From the NCBI GenBank assembly GCA_025128135.1, contig JAHLYW010000044.1, positions 22,251 to 86,250 on the forward strand: a DNA stretch of 64,000 nt, in the 5' to 3' direction. Position numbers and translations under genes: made by a program. The DNA is from Synechococcus sp. CS-1325. GTDB lineage: Bacteria > Cyanobacteriota > Cyanobacteriia > PCC-6307 > Cyanobiaceae. This document shows positions 56,392-64,000 of this stretch, in pieces. The stretch's first letter is position 1. Each line of letters starts with the position of its first letter. The notes beneath the pieces were generated by a model that was given only the letters and a program-made list of their open reading frames with translations, was not told where the DNA came from and did no database searches.

Positions 56392-58275
56392 TCAGAGCTT
56401 GGCGCCGCAGGTGGGACAGAACAGGTGGGCGCTGATTGTGGTGGACCCACAGGAGCCGCATTGGCGGGTGGTGTCGATTGCCAGCTCCGGATGGCTGGGC
56501 AGGCCGACCATCTGGGCATTGCTGGCTCCCGGCGGCACCATCGGGTAGCAGTTTTCGTTGCGGCGCACCCGCACATCAATCAGGGCTGGACCTGGGTGGG
56601 CCAGGGCGGTGGCCAGATCCTCCAGCAATCGGTCGCGATCGGAAATCAGCACCCCCCTGACCCCGAAAGCTTCGGCAAGGGCAGGGAAGTCGGGCATGCC
56701 GGCCTCCATCTCAGAAGCGGAGTAACGCTCTCCGTAGAAGCTTTCCTGCCACTGGCGCACCATGCCCTGCCAGCCGTTGTTGATGATCACCACCTTCACC
56801 GGCAGCTGGTACTGCGACAGGGTGCCCAGCTCCTGGATGTTCATCAGGATGCTGGCGTCGCCGGCCACGCAGACGACCGCATCAGTGGGGTGGGCCACCT
56901 GGACCCCGAGGGCTGCCGGCAGACCGAAGCCCATCGTGCCGAGGCCGGCGCTGCTGATCCAGTGCCGGGGAGGATTGTTGAGAAACTGGGCCGCCCACAT
57001 CTGGTGCTGGCCGACGTCGGTGGTGATGTAGGCATCCGGGGCAAGCTGCCGCAGGGCGATCAGCACTTCCTGGGGGGCGATAGCCCCCTGCGGTTCTGGA
57101 ATCACCAGGGGATAGTGGGCCTTCCAGCTGTCGATCCGATCAAGCCAGGCTCTGGTGCGATGGGTGGCCGGCTCTTCGGCGGAGCAGAGCAGCAGGGCGT
57201 TGAGGGCTTCGCGCACATCCGCCACGATCGGCACCTCCGGCACCCGGACCTTGCCCACTTCCGCCGCGTCGATGTCGATGTGGATGACCTGGGCCCTTGG
57301 CGCAAAGCTGTCGATCCGGCCGGTGACGCGGTCGTCGAAACGGGCACCGACGGCAATCAGCAGATCGCATTCGGTGACGGCAAAATTGGCATAGGCCGTG
57401 CCGTGCATGCCGAGCATGCCGACCGCCAGCCGATGCCGCTCATCGAAACAGCCCTTTCCCATCAAGGTGGTGGTGACCGGCAGGGCAAAACGCTCGGCGA
57501 GCTGACGGACCGCCTCGTGGGCTCCGGAGCTGACGGCTCCGCCGCCCACATAGAGGAGGGGACGCCGCGACTGCCTGATCAGCTCGAGGGCCCGCTGGAT
57601 CTGCTGGGAGGCTGGCGGAGCGGGCAGGCGATACCCGGCGGGAACAACGCTGCCGGGCTCGACCGGCTCGTAGAGAAACTCCTCAAGGCCCACATCCTTG
57701 GGGACATCGATCAGCACAGGCCCGGGCCGGCCGCTGGAGGCGATCAGAAAGGCCTCGGCCACGATCCTGCCGATGTCCGCCGGATCCCGCACGACCCAGG
57801 AGTGCTTCACGATCGGCAGGGTGATGCCGAAGATGTCGGTTTCCTGGAAGGCATCGGTGCCGATCGAGGCCCGGCTCACCTGGCCGGTGATCACCACCAT
57901 CGGCACCGAATCCATCTGGGCGGTGGCGATGCCGGTGACCAGATTGGTGGCTCCAGGCCCGGAGGTGCCGAAACAGACACCCACCCGACCGGTGGAGCGG
58001 GCATAGGCATCGGCCGCGTGGGCGCCGCCCTGCTCGTGGCGCACCAGAATGTGCTTCAGCCAGCCGCGGCTTTCCGCCTGATGCAGGGCGTCGTAGATCG
58101 GCAGGATCGCGCCACCCGGATAGCCGAAGATGTGGCGGACGCCATGCCGGTGCAGCGCATCCATCAGGGCCTCCGCACCCCGGATGGGAGCCGGATAGGA
58201 CGATTCGGCGGTGGTGGCCGCTGGAGAGAGGGATGTGAGGGTCACGGCAGCTGGGACGCACTCAACCAGAGTCAC
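56392..58275 (-). CDS. ilvB: Acetolactate synthase large subunit with C-terminal zinc ribbon
   Basis: 627 residues. Thiamine-diphosphate enzyme for branched-chain amino acids. Catalytic glutamate in [22 protein letters not shown]/quinone loop [20 protein letters not shown], thiamine-binding [18 protein letters not shown] (G-D-x...N). After the normal end (~ [13 protein letters not shown]) comes an extra segment with C-G-x-C-G and C-P-x-C-G ([19 protein letters not shown]), a four-cysteine zinc-ribbon pattern at the very C-terminus. The regulatory subunit gene is not adjacent. Confidence 0.94.
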   Translation of the reverse strand: MTLVECVPAAVTLTSLSPAATTAESSYPAPIRGAEALMDALHRHGVRHIFGYPGGAILPIYDALHQAESRGWLKHILVRHEQGGAHAADAYARSTGRVGVCFGTSGPGATNLVTGIATAQMDSVPMVVITGQVSRASIGTDAFQETDIFGITLPIVKHSWVVRDPADIGRIVAEAFLIASSGRPGPVLIDVPKDVGLEEFLYEPVEPGSVVPAGYRLPAPPASQQIQRALELIRQSRRPLLYVGGGAVSSGAHEAVRQLAERFALPVTTTLMGKGCFDERHRLAVGMLGMHGTAYANFAVTECDLLIAVGARFDDRVTGRIDSFAPRAQVIHIDIDAAEVGKVRVPEVPIVADVREALNALLLCSAEEPATHRTRAWLDRIDSWKAHYPLVIPEPQGAIAPQEVLIALRQLAPDAYITTDVGQHQMWAAQFLNNPPRHWISSAGLGTMGFGLPAALGVQVAHPTDAVVCVAGDASILMNIQELGTLSQYQLPVKVVIINNGWQGMVRQWQESFYGERYSASEMEAGMPDFPALAEAFGVRGVLISDRDRLLEDLATALAHPGPALIDVRVRRNENCYPMVPPGASNAQMVGLPSHPELAIDTTRQCGSCGSTTISAHLFCPTCGAKL

Positions 58276-58279
58276 AACA

Positions 58280-58855
58280 TTAAGGTCTGACCTGGCGCGG
58301 TGGGCGACTTCTTGCCATGGCGCGCAAGATCGCTGCCGGATCGAGCCAGCGGCCGCGGTGGCTGATCGCCCAGTGCAGGTGCGGTCCGGTGCTGCGTCCG
58401 CTCATTCCCACATGGCCGATCAGCTGGCCGCCGCGCACCTGTTGGCCCACCACCAGGCGCAGCCGGCCACTCGTGTAGGTGCGACCGCTGACCTGGCCGG
58501 CCAGGTGGCAGTAAAGGTGGCGGTAATCGCCCGAGCGGATCAGCACGCCAAGGCCACAACGCCCATCGCTGAACACCGACTCCACCACCCCACCCCACCA
58601 GCTCAGGATCGGCGATCCCAGCGGGGCTGCGATGTCGAGACCGCCATGGTGCTCCTGGATTCCGTCAGGTCCGATGCGGCCACCGAAGGGGCTGGTGTAG
58701 GCCAGAAAGCGGGCCACAGGGAACACACCCTGGCGCCAGCGCTGGTCAGCCAGGGCTACCGGAGTGGAGGCCACCAAGGCCAGCAGAGCCAGGCCAGTCA
58801 GGCCAAGGCGGCTCGCTTTAGAGCAGGCCCAGGGCATGCAGGGGACCTTTGCCAC
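58280..58855 (-). CDS. Secreted M23 family peptidase (LytM-like)
   Basis: 191 residues. Signal peptide [20 protein letters not shown] (cut near ALA-D). Peptidase motif: [15 protein letters not shown] (His, Asp) and GPHLHWAI (H-x-H), plus the glycine-rich [20 protein letters not shown] with another histidine. All four M23 zinc/catalytic positions are therefore kept. Expected to cut peptidoglycan cross-bridges in the periplasm. Its start lies 38 bp inside the end of hemH. Confidence 0.88.
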   Translation of the reverse strand: MAKVPCMPWACSKASRLGLTGLALLALVASTPVALADQRWRQGVFPVARFLAYTSPFGGRIGPDGIQEHHGGLDIAAPLGSPILSWWGGVVESVFSDGRCGLGVLIRSGDYRHLYCHLAGQVSGRTYTSGRLRLVVGQQVRGGQLIGHVGMSGRSTGPHLHWAISHRGRWLDPAAILRAMARSRPPRQVRP

Positions 58856-59993
58856 TGATCAACTCCAGCAGGAAAGCAGAAAATCCCAGCATTGCCAGCC
58901 GGCCATTCCAGACCTCGGAGCTGTTGTTCCAGCCCCAGACCCATTTCTCCTGGGGATAGAGCTTGACCTTGGTGGGCAGGGTGGCGGCCTGGTCGAGGTT
59001 GACCTCCGGACCGGCCAGAGCGATCTCAACGAGGTCGGCGAGGCCGCGGATGAAGGTGGGATAGGTGTCGAGGGCGGGCACCCGGCGGAAGGTGGTGATA
59101 CCGGCTTCGGTGGCGATTTCCCGGTATTCGATGTCGATTTCCTCGAGGGTTTCGATGTGCTCGCTCACGAAGCTGATCGGGATCACCACCAGCTGCTTCA
59201 CCCCCTCCGCACCGAGGCGCACCAGGGCCTCATCGGTGTAGGGCTTGAGCCATTCCACCGGTCCGACCCGGCTCTGGTAAGCGAGGGTGTGGGGGTTGGG
59301 ATGGCCGAGCTCCTGCTCCAGTTCGGCCATCACCAGCGCGGCCGAAGCCTCGATGTGCTGCTGATAGGGATCGCCGGCTTCCTCCACGTAGCTCTTGGGC
59401 ACACCGTGGGCACTGAAGAAGACGTGGGCGCTGGCAGGATCCCCGCAGGCGCGGATCTCGGTGGCGGCCAGCTCGGCCATCGCCTTGACATAGCCGGGAT
59501 GGTCGTACCAGCTGCGGATGCAGCGGATCGGCAGGCGGCTGAAGGCCGGATCGGCCTGGCGCAGCCGCTGCAGTTCACGAAAACTCGAGCCGCTTGTGCT
59601 GATCGAGAAATGGGGATAGAGAGGCAGCACCACCACCTCATCGACGGCATCGGCCTTGATCGCGGCGACGGCGGATTCCGTGAATGGATGCCAGTAGCGC
59701 ATCGCCACATAGGTGGTGGCATTCACCTGGCGCAGACGGAGCTCGCTCTGCAGCTCGCGGGCCTGCTGCTCGGTGATGCGCCGCAATGGTGAACCGCCGC
59801 CGATGGAGCGGTAGGCCTCCTGCGACTTGCTGCTCCGCAGGGTGCTGATCAGCCAGGCCAACGGTTTCTGGAGAAGCGGAATCGGCAGCCGGATGATCTC
59901 GGGGTCCGAGAACAGATTGAACAGAAATGGACCGACATCCTCGATCCGCTCGGGTCCGCCGAGGTTCATCAGCACCACGCCGACCCTGGCCAT
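58818..59993 (-). CDS. hemH: Ferrochelatase with C-terminal chlorophyll-binding segment
   Basis: 391 residues from ATG 59993 ([20 protein letters not shown]). Inserts iron into protoporphyrin IX. Conserved [20 protein letters not shown] contains the active-site histidine, and [16 protein letters not shown] the glutamate. Cyanobacterial extension at ~330-391 ends with the CAB motif [20 protein letters not shown], a membrane helix that binds chlorophyll/carotenoid and links haem to chlorophyll synthesis. A longer frame to 60119 has no family character. Confidence 0.96.
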   Translation of the reverse strand: MARVGVVLMNLGGPERIEDVGPFLFNLFSDPEIIRLPIPLLQKPLAWLISTLRSSKSQEAYRSIGGGSPLRRITEQQARELQSELRLRQVNATTYVAMRYWHPFTESAVAAIKADAVDEVVVLPLYPHFSISTSGSSFRELQRLRQADPAFSRLPIRCIRSWYDHPGYVKAMAELAATEIRACGDPASAHVFFSAHGVPKSYVEEAGDPYQQHIEASAALVMAELEQELGHPNPHTLAYQSRVGPVEWLKPYTDEALVRLGAEGVKQLVVIPISFVSEHIETLEEIDIEYREIATEAGITTFRRVPALDTYPTFIRGLADLVEIALAGPEVNLDQAATLPTKVKLYPQEKWVWGWNNSSEVWNGRLAMLGFSAFLLELISGKGPLHALGLL

Positions 59994-60094
59994 GCCCGAT
60001 CTTTCCGTTGTTAAGGCCGAGCGTAACGCTGTCACCAGACCCCCTGGCCGCTCGAGGCTTCGATCGATAAGGTCGGCCCAACCCGGACGATCGG

Positions 60095-61300
60095 TTGGTG
60101 GTGGAGGGCTGGGGAGCAAAGGGGTTGGACCCGGCGGCGGCCATCGATGCGGAGTTGCAGCGGCAGAATGGCCTACTGGGCGCCAGCGGGGTGTCGCTGC
60201 GACTTGAGCGCCGCGGTCAGCGGCTCGGCCTGCGGGGGCCGCTGCCCTGCCGGCGCGGTGGTGGTGGCTTCCCGGTGCAGCGGATCAGCCTTGGACTGTG
60301 TGCCAGTGAGGGTGGCCTGCGCGAGGCGCAGCGGGCTCTGCGCCGACTCCAGCAGCAGCTTCAGCACCAACGCTTTGACTGGCGGGACTGGGCTGTCGGG
60401 CAGGAGCGCTCCCCGGCAGCGGCCGCTGATCCCAGCCGCGTCGCTGAGGGTGTGCTGGAGCAGTTCAAGGCCGGCTTCTTCGCCGACCCGCGCCGGCGGC
60501 GCAACCCGGCCGGCTGTCGATCCACCTGGCTGGGTGCCTACCTCCCCTACCTCAGACGGCTGCTGGCGCTGGCGGCAAGCCGCCAGCGGAACCTCGATGC
60601 GGAGCTGTTTCTCGAGGTGCTCGAGGGTTACCCGGCCGCCAGCCGCAGCCGTCAGCAGTGCGGCACCGCCCTGGCCGCCCTGGCCCGGCAGCTGGGCCTC
60701 AGCCTGGCTCCGGACTGGGCGGAGCGGGCCGGTGGCTATGGGCTGCACCAGGCCCAGTTCCGCCAGCTGCCGAGCGACGCCGCGGTGCAGGATCTGGTGG
60801 AGCGCATTCCCAACCCCCGCTGGCGGTTGGCCTACGGGCTGATGGCCACCTACGGACTGCGGAACCACGAAGTGTTCTTCACGGATCTTTCCAGCCTTGC
60901 TCCCGGCGGTGATCGGGTCCTGCGGGTGCTTCCCACCAGCAAGACGGGCGAGCATCAGGTCTGGCCGTTTCAGCCGGAGTGGGTGGAGCATTTCGAGCTG
61001 CCGAAGCTGGCCGAATCCAGTGCGGCTCTGCCATCGGTCTGCACCGACCTGCGCCGTACCACCCTCCAGCAGGTGGGTCGCCGGGTGGCGGAGCAGTTCC
61101 GGCGCTACGACCTGCCGATCACCCCCTACGACCTGCGCCACGCCTGGGCGGTGCGGACCATCCACATCGGTCTGCCGGACACGGTGGCAGCCCGGATGAT
61201 GGGCCACTCCGTCACGATCCACACCCGCACCTACCACCACTGGATCACCCGCCGCGACCAGCAGCAGGCGGTGGATGCGGCCCTGGCCCGGCGGCGATAG
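60095..61300 (+). CDS. Tyrosine recombinase (phage-integrase family), orphan
   Basis: About 401 residues; starts TTG/GTG/GTG in a row at 60095, 60098 and 60101, exact start open. The catalytic set is present: first arginine in [12 protein letters not shown], lysine region [12 protein letters not shown], box [17 protein letters not shown] (H-x-x-R equivalent varied to L-R-H), histidine in [16 protein letters not shown] with the tyrosine nucleophile. Similar integrase-like genes are fixed in many picocyanobacterial genomes without an element around them. No tRNA or att repeat is visible here. Confidence 0.85.
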   Translation: MVVEGWGAKGLDPAAAIDAELQRQNGLLGASGVSLRLERRGQRLGLRGPLPCRRGGGGFPVQRISLGLCASEGGLREAQRALRRLQQQLQHQRFDWRDWAVGQERSPAAAADPSRVAEGVLEQFKAGFFADPRRRRNPAGCRSTWLGAYLPYLRRLLALAASRQRNLDAELFLEVLEGYPAASRSRQQCGTALAALARQLGLSLAPDWAERAGGYGLHQAQFRQLPSDAAVQDLVERIPNPRWRLAYGLMATYGLRNHEVFFTDLSSLAPGGDRVLRVLPTSKTGEHQVWPFQPEWVEHFELPKLAESSAALPSVCTDLRRTTLQQVGRRVAEQFRRYDLPITPYDLRHAWAVRTIHIGLPDTVAARMMGHSVTIHTRTYHHWITRRDQQQAVDAALARRR

Positions 61301-61382
61301 GCACGGGCCGCCCTGGGGGCCGCTCCACCGGTTCGTGCGGAGGGTCGGTCAAAGTGCATCAGCAGTCGGGTCCGAAGTCCGC

Positions 61383-62081
61383 ATGGTTGAACCTGATCCC
61401 ATTGCCCCGGCCGCCGACCAGTCGGCGTCGCTCGACCAGCGTGCCGCCGAGCTGGGTCCGGGCGGCGTGCTTGCGCCGGAGCCAGATGCGGCGGGCTATC
61501 GGCGCCGCATGGAGCGCCGCCGGGAGGTGCAGCAACAACGGGTCGGCGAGCGCAATCTCGAAAAGGGCCTGGTGCTGGTGTTCACCGGCGAGGGCAAGGG
61601 CAAGACGACAGCGGCCCTGGGCCTGGTGCTGCGCACGCTCGGCCACGACGAGCGCGTGGCGGTGGTGCAGTTCATCAAGGGGGGCTGGCAACCCGGCGAG
61701 GCCAGGGCGCTCCAGGTGTTCGGCGAAGCCCTGCAATGGCATGCCCTCGGTGAGGGTTTCACCTGGGAGACCCAGGACCGGGAGCGGGACCGCCAGCTGG
61801 TCCAGCAGGCCTGGTTGCAGTCTCTGCTCTACCTGGCCGATGCCAGCTTCAAGCTGGTGGTTCTCGATGAGGTGAACGTGGCCATCAAGCTGGGCTACCT
61901 GGAGCTTGACCAACTTCTGGAGGGGCTGGACCGTCGTCCACCCCTCACCCATGTGGCCCTGACCGGACGGGGTGCGCCCGGCGCGCTGGTCGAGCGGGCC
62001 GACCTGGTCACCGAGATGCGCCTGCTGCGCCATCCGTTCCGCGAGCAGGGGGTCAAGGCCCAGGCCGGGATCGAATATTGA
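61383..62081 (+). CDS. cobO: Cob(I)alamin adenosyltransferase (CobA/BtuR type)
   Basis: 232 residues from ATG 61383. P-loop variant LVFTGEGKGKTTAALGLVLR, then AVVQFIKGGWQPGEARAL, ETQDRERDRQL and the nucleotide-site LVVLDEVNVAIKLGYL; end TGRGAPGALVERADLVTEMR. Converts cob(I)alamin to adenosylcobalamin (or the diamide step). The ~60-residue N-terminal extension has basic helices ERRREVQQQRV. Upstream of pyrH with a 53-bp gap. Confidence 0.92.
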   Translation: MVEPDPIAPAADQSASLDQRAAELGPGGVLAPEPDAAGYRRRMERRREVQQQRVGERNLEKGLVLVFTGEGKGKTTAALGLVLRTLGHDERVAVVQFIKGGWQPGEARALQVFGEALQWHALGEGFTWETQDRERDRQLVQQAWLQSLLYLADASFKLVVLDEVNVAIKLGYLELDQLLEGLDRRPPLTHVALTGRGAPGALVERADLVTEMRLLRHPFREQGVKAQAGIEY

Positions 62082-62134
62082 GCCCTTGCGGTTGCTACTG
62101 TTCGCCCGTTTGCATGAGCTGAGCGCTCGATCAG

Positions 62135-62848
62135 ATGGCTTACAGGCGTGTCCTTCTCAAGCTCAGCGGCGAGGCGCTGATGGGTGAGCAGGGCTACGGC
62201 ATCGATCCGGCGATCGTCAAGTCGATCGCCAACGACGTGGCCGAGGTGGTGGCCACCGGCACCCAGCTGGCCATCGTCGTGGGCGGAGGCAACATCTTCA
62301 GGGGACTCAAGGGCTCGGCGGCCGGTATGGAACGCGCCACGGCCGATTACGTCGGCATGCTGGCGACGGTGATGAATGCCATCACCCTTCAGGACGCCCT
62401 TGAGCGCTATGGGGTGCCGACCCGCGTCCAGACCGCCATCGACATGCAGGAGCTCGCCGAGCCCTACATCCGTCGCCGCGCCATCCGCCACCTCGAGAAA
62501 GGCCGGGTGGTGGTGTTCGGGGCGGGCTGCGGCAACCCGTTCTTCACCACCGACACCGCAGCGGCCTTGCGTGCTGCGGAAATCAATGCCGATGTGGTGT
62601 TCAAGGCCACCAAGGTGGATGGGGTCTACGACCGGGATCCAGCCCGCTATCCCGATGCCGTTCGCTACTCCACCCTGACCTTCCAGGATGTGCTCAGCGG
62701 CGAGCTGGCCGTGATGGACAGCACCGCGATCGCTCTCTGCAAGGACAACGCCATTCCGATCCTGGTCTTCGACCTGTTCGGACCGGGCAACATCGGCAAG
62801 GCGGTGGCCGGTGAAGCGATCGGCACCAGCATCACTCCCGCCGGCTGA
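62135..62848 (+). CDS. pyrH: UMP kinase
   Basis: 237 residues. Phosphorylates UMP to UDP; bacterial amino-acid-kinase type, hexameric, GTP-activated. Seen: [60 protein letters not shown] and [15 protein letters not shown]. Followed 29 bp later by frr, the common pyrH-frr pair. Confidence 0.97.
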   Translation: MAYRRVLLKLSGEALMGEQGYGIDPAIVKSIANDVAEVVATGTQLAIVVGGGNIFRGLKGSAAGMERATADYVGMLATVMNAITLQDALERYGVPTRVQTAIDMQELAEPYIRRRAIRHLEKGRVVVFGAGCGNPFFTTDTAAALRAAEINADVVFKATKVDGVYDRDPARYPDAVRYSTLTFQDVLSGELAVMDSTAIALCKDNAIPILVFDLFGPGNIGKAVAGEAIGTSITPAG

Positions 62849-62877
62849 CCCCGGCGCTCACCACCCCCCTTCCCGCC

Positions 62878-63417
62878 ATGGACATCGAAGCCAGCATGCG
62901 CAAGTCGGTGGAATCCACCCAGCGCACCTTCAACACGATCCGCACGGGCCGCGCCAATCCATCCCTGCTCGACAAACTTTCAGTGGATTACTACGGAGCG
63001 GAAACCCCGCTCCGTTCCCTGGCCACCCTCTCCACGCCCGACTCCCAGACGATTCAGATCCAGCCGTTCGACCGCGGCTCGATGGCCCTGATCGAAAAGG
63101 CCATCGCCATGAGCGACCTCGGACTCACCCCCAACAACGACGGCAAGGTGATCCGCATCAACATCCCACCGCTCACCGAAGACCGGCGCAAGGAGTTCTG
63201 CAAACTGGCCTCCCGCTATGCCGAGGAGGGGAAGGTGTCGCTCCGCAACATTCGCCGCGACGCGATCGACCAGGTCAAGAAGCAGGAGAAGGAAGGCGAG
63301 CTCTCCGAAGATCAGAGCCGGGATGCCCAGGAGGCTGTCCAGAAGCTCACCGATCGCTTCATCGCTGAACTGGAGAAGCATCTCGCCGAAAAGGAAGTCG
63401 ACATCCTCAAGGTTTGA
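62878..63417 (+). CDS. frr: Ribosome recycling factor
   Basis: 179 residues. Two-domain RRF releasing ribosomes after termination with [63 protein letters not shown] and VRNIRRDA-like segment [18 protein letters not shown]. The stop overlaps the next start (TTGA at 63414-63417). Confidence 0.97.
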   Translation: MDIEASMRKSVESTQRTFNTIRTGRANPSLLDKLSVDYYGAETPLRSLATLSTPDSQTIQIQPFDRGSMALIEKAIAMSDLGLTPNNDGKVIRINIPPLTEDRRKEFCKLASRYAEEGKVSLRNIRRDAIDQVKKQEKEGELSEDQSRDAQEAVQKLTDRFIAELEKHLAEKEVDILKV

Positions 63418-64000
63418 GCGTCCCGGTCCTGGCTGAGGCCGGTGCGGGTCGCTTCGATGCCGATGTGATCGTTGTCGGTGCCGGGGTCGCCGGTGCGGCA
63501 GCGGCCTACCACCTGGCCGCCAGGGGGCACCGGGTCAAGCTGGTGGAGGCCCGACGGTTGCCCCGCGCCAAGCCCTGTGGTGGTGGCATGGCGGCATCGG
63601 TGCAGCGCCTCTTTCCCTTCGACCTCTCCCCCGCCGTTGATCAGGTGATCACCCAGGTGCGGTTCACCTGGTGCCTGGAAGACCCTGTGCTGGCCGATCT
63701 TCCCGGTGAGGCTCCCTTCTGGATCGTGCAGCGCACCCGCTTCGACACGTTCCTCGCGGATCAGGCCGTGCAGGCCGGAGCCGATCTGCTGGATGGCTGC
63801 CCGGTGAGCGGCCTGCGCGATTGCGGTGATCACTGGCGGGTGGAACTGGAGAACGGCCCAGCGCTGCTGGCCAGGGCTGTGGTGGTCGCCGACGGGGCAC
63901 GCTCCCGGTTCAATGTTCCGCTTGGGCTCGGTTCCCCCAGGCCGCGCTATGCCGCCGCCCTTGCCGTGGAGGTGGAGGGGGCGGTGCCGGATCCCGGCAC
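63414..64000 (+). CDS. Geranylgeranyl-reductase-family flavoprotein, partial
   Basis: About 195 residues before the right edge, from TTG 63414 overlapping the frr stop. Dinucleotide motif [20 protein letters not shown], then [17 protein letters not shown] (the P-C-G-G signature of the family) and [36 protein letters not shown]. Related to ChlP, which saturates the phytol chain, but many paralogues exist and this one is distinct enough that I leave the role open. C-terminus is outside the window. Confidence 0.82.
   Translation, partial: MSVPVLAEAGAGRFDADVIVVGAGVAGAAAAYHLAARGHRVKLVEARRLPRAKPCGGGMAASVQRLFPFDLSPAVDQVITQVRFTWCLEDPVLADLPGEAPFWIVQRTRFDTFLADQAVQAGADLLDGCPVSGLRDCGDHWRVELENGPALLARAVVVADGARSRFNVPLGLGSPRPRYAAALAVEVEGAVPDPG

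Overview
The window is about 65% GC and comes from a picocyanobacterium of the alpha-cyanobacterial type (Cyanobium or a high-GC Synechococcus). The diagnostic genes are form IA Rubisco in a complete alpha-carboxysome cluster, a shell gene of the CsoS1E type, NdhF4/NdhD4/ChpX, both protochlorophyllide reductases, psaM, a cyAbrB regulator, the cyanobacterial alkane pathway (ADO/AAR) and a ferrochelatase with a C-terminal chlorophyll-binding segment.

Region 1-5257 looks like the right-hand part of an integrative element abutting the 3' end of tRNA-Pro(UGG). It carries a leftward primase-polymerase (cut by the window edge) and a small ribbon-helix-helix protein. A rightward series follows: HTH regulator, unknown protein, frame-disturbed gene, RHH-like protein, SSB-like protein, membrane peptide and two excisionase-like HTH ORFs. 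Two matching 15-bp palindromes precede two of its transcription units, and four CGTACA repeats with 11-bp phasing lie just before the tRNA. No integrase is visible; it may lie to the left of the window.

Region 5.3-15.1 kb is core genome: a TerB/Coq4-like protein, ridA, an ABC ATPase, gloB, hisG, an ABC exporter, a GNAT protein, htrA and dnaA. Region 15.1-28.8 kb is a single leftward CO2-concentrating supercluster. In transcription order it reads csoS1, cbbL, cbbS, csoS2, csoS3 (carbonic anhydrase), csoS4A, csoS4B, csoS1E-like, bacterioferritin-like, then ndhF4, ndhD4, chpX, acRAF and cbbX. Stem-loops follow csoS1, cbbS and the ferritin gene, and a LysR-type T-N11-A palindrome lies upstream of csoS1. 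Divergent from it run chlN-chlB-chlL (dark protochlorophyllide reductase) and glycerate kinase; the light-dependent enzyme (por) is 3 kb further on.

Region 37-47 kb holds psaM, a CRR6-type NDH assembly factor, a TauE permease, a lipoate-ligase-like protein, a site-2 protease, trpF and a leftward ado-aar-accA-SDR-folE series. Region 47-64 kb holds an S1-domain protein overlapping a Tab2 translation factor, yfiH, cyAbrB, a COG2509-type flavoprotein, a metallo-beta-lactamase-fold protein, a periplasmic binding protein, a nuclease-like protein, ilvB with a C-terminal zinc ribbon, an M23 peptidase, hemH, an orphan tyrosine recombinase, a cobalamin adenosyltransferase, pyrH, frr and a partial geranylgeranyl-reductase-family gene. 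Most of it is ordinary core genome. The less ordinary signals are the element at the left end, the control sites of the carboxysome operon and a few unusual domain combinations.
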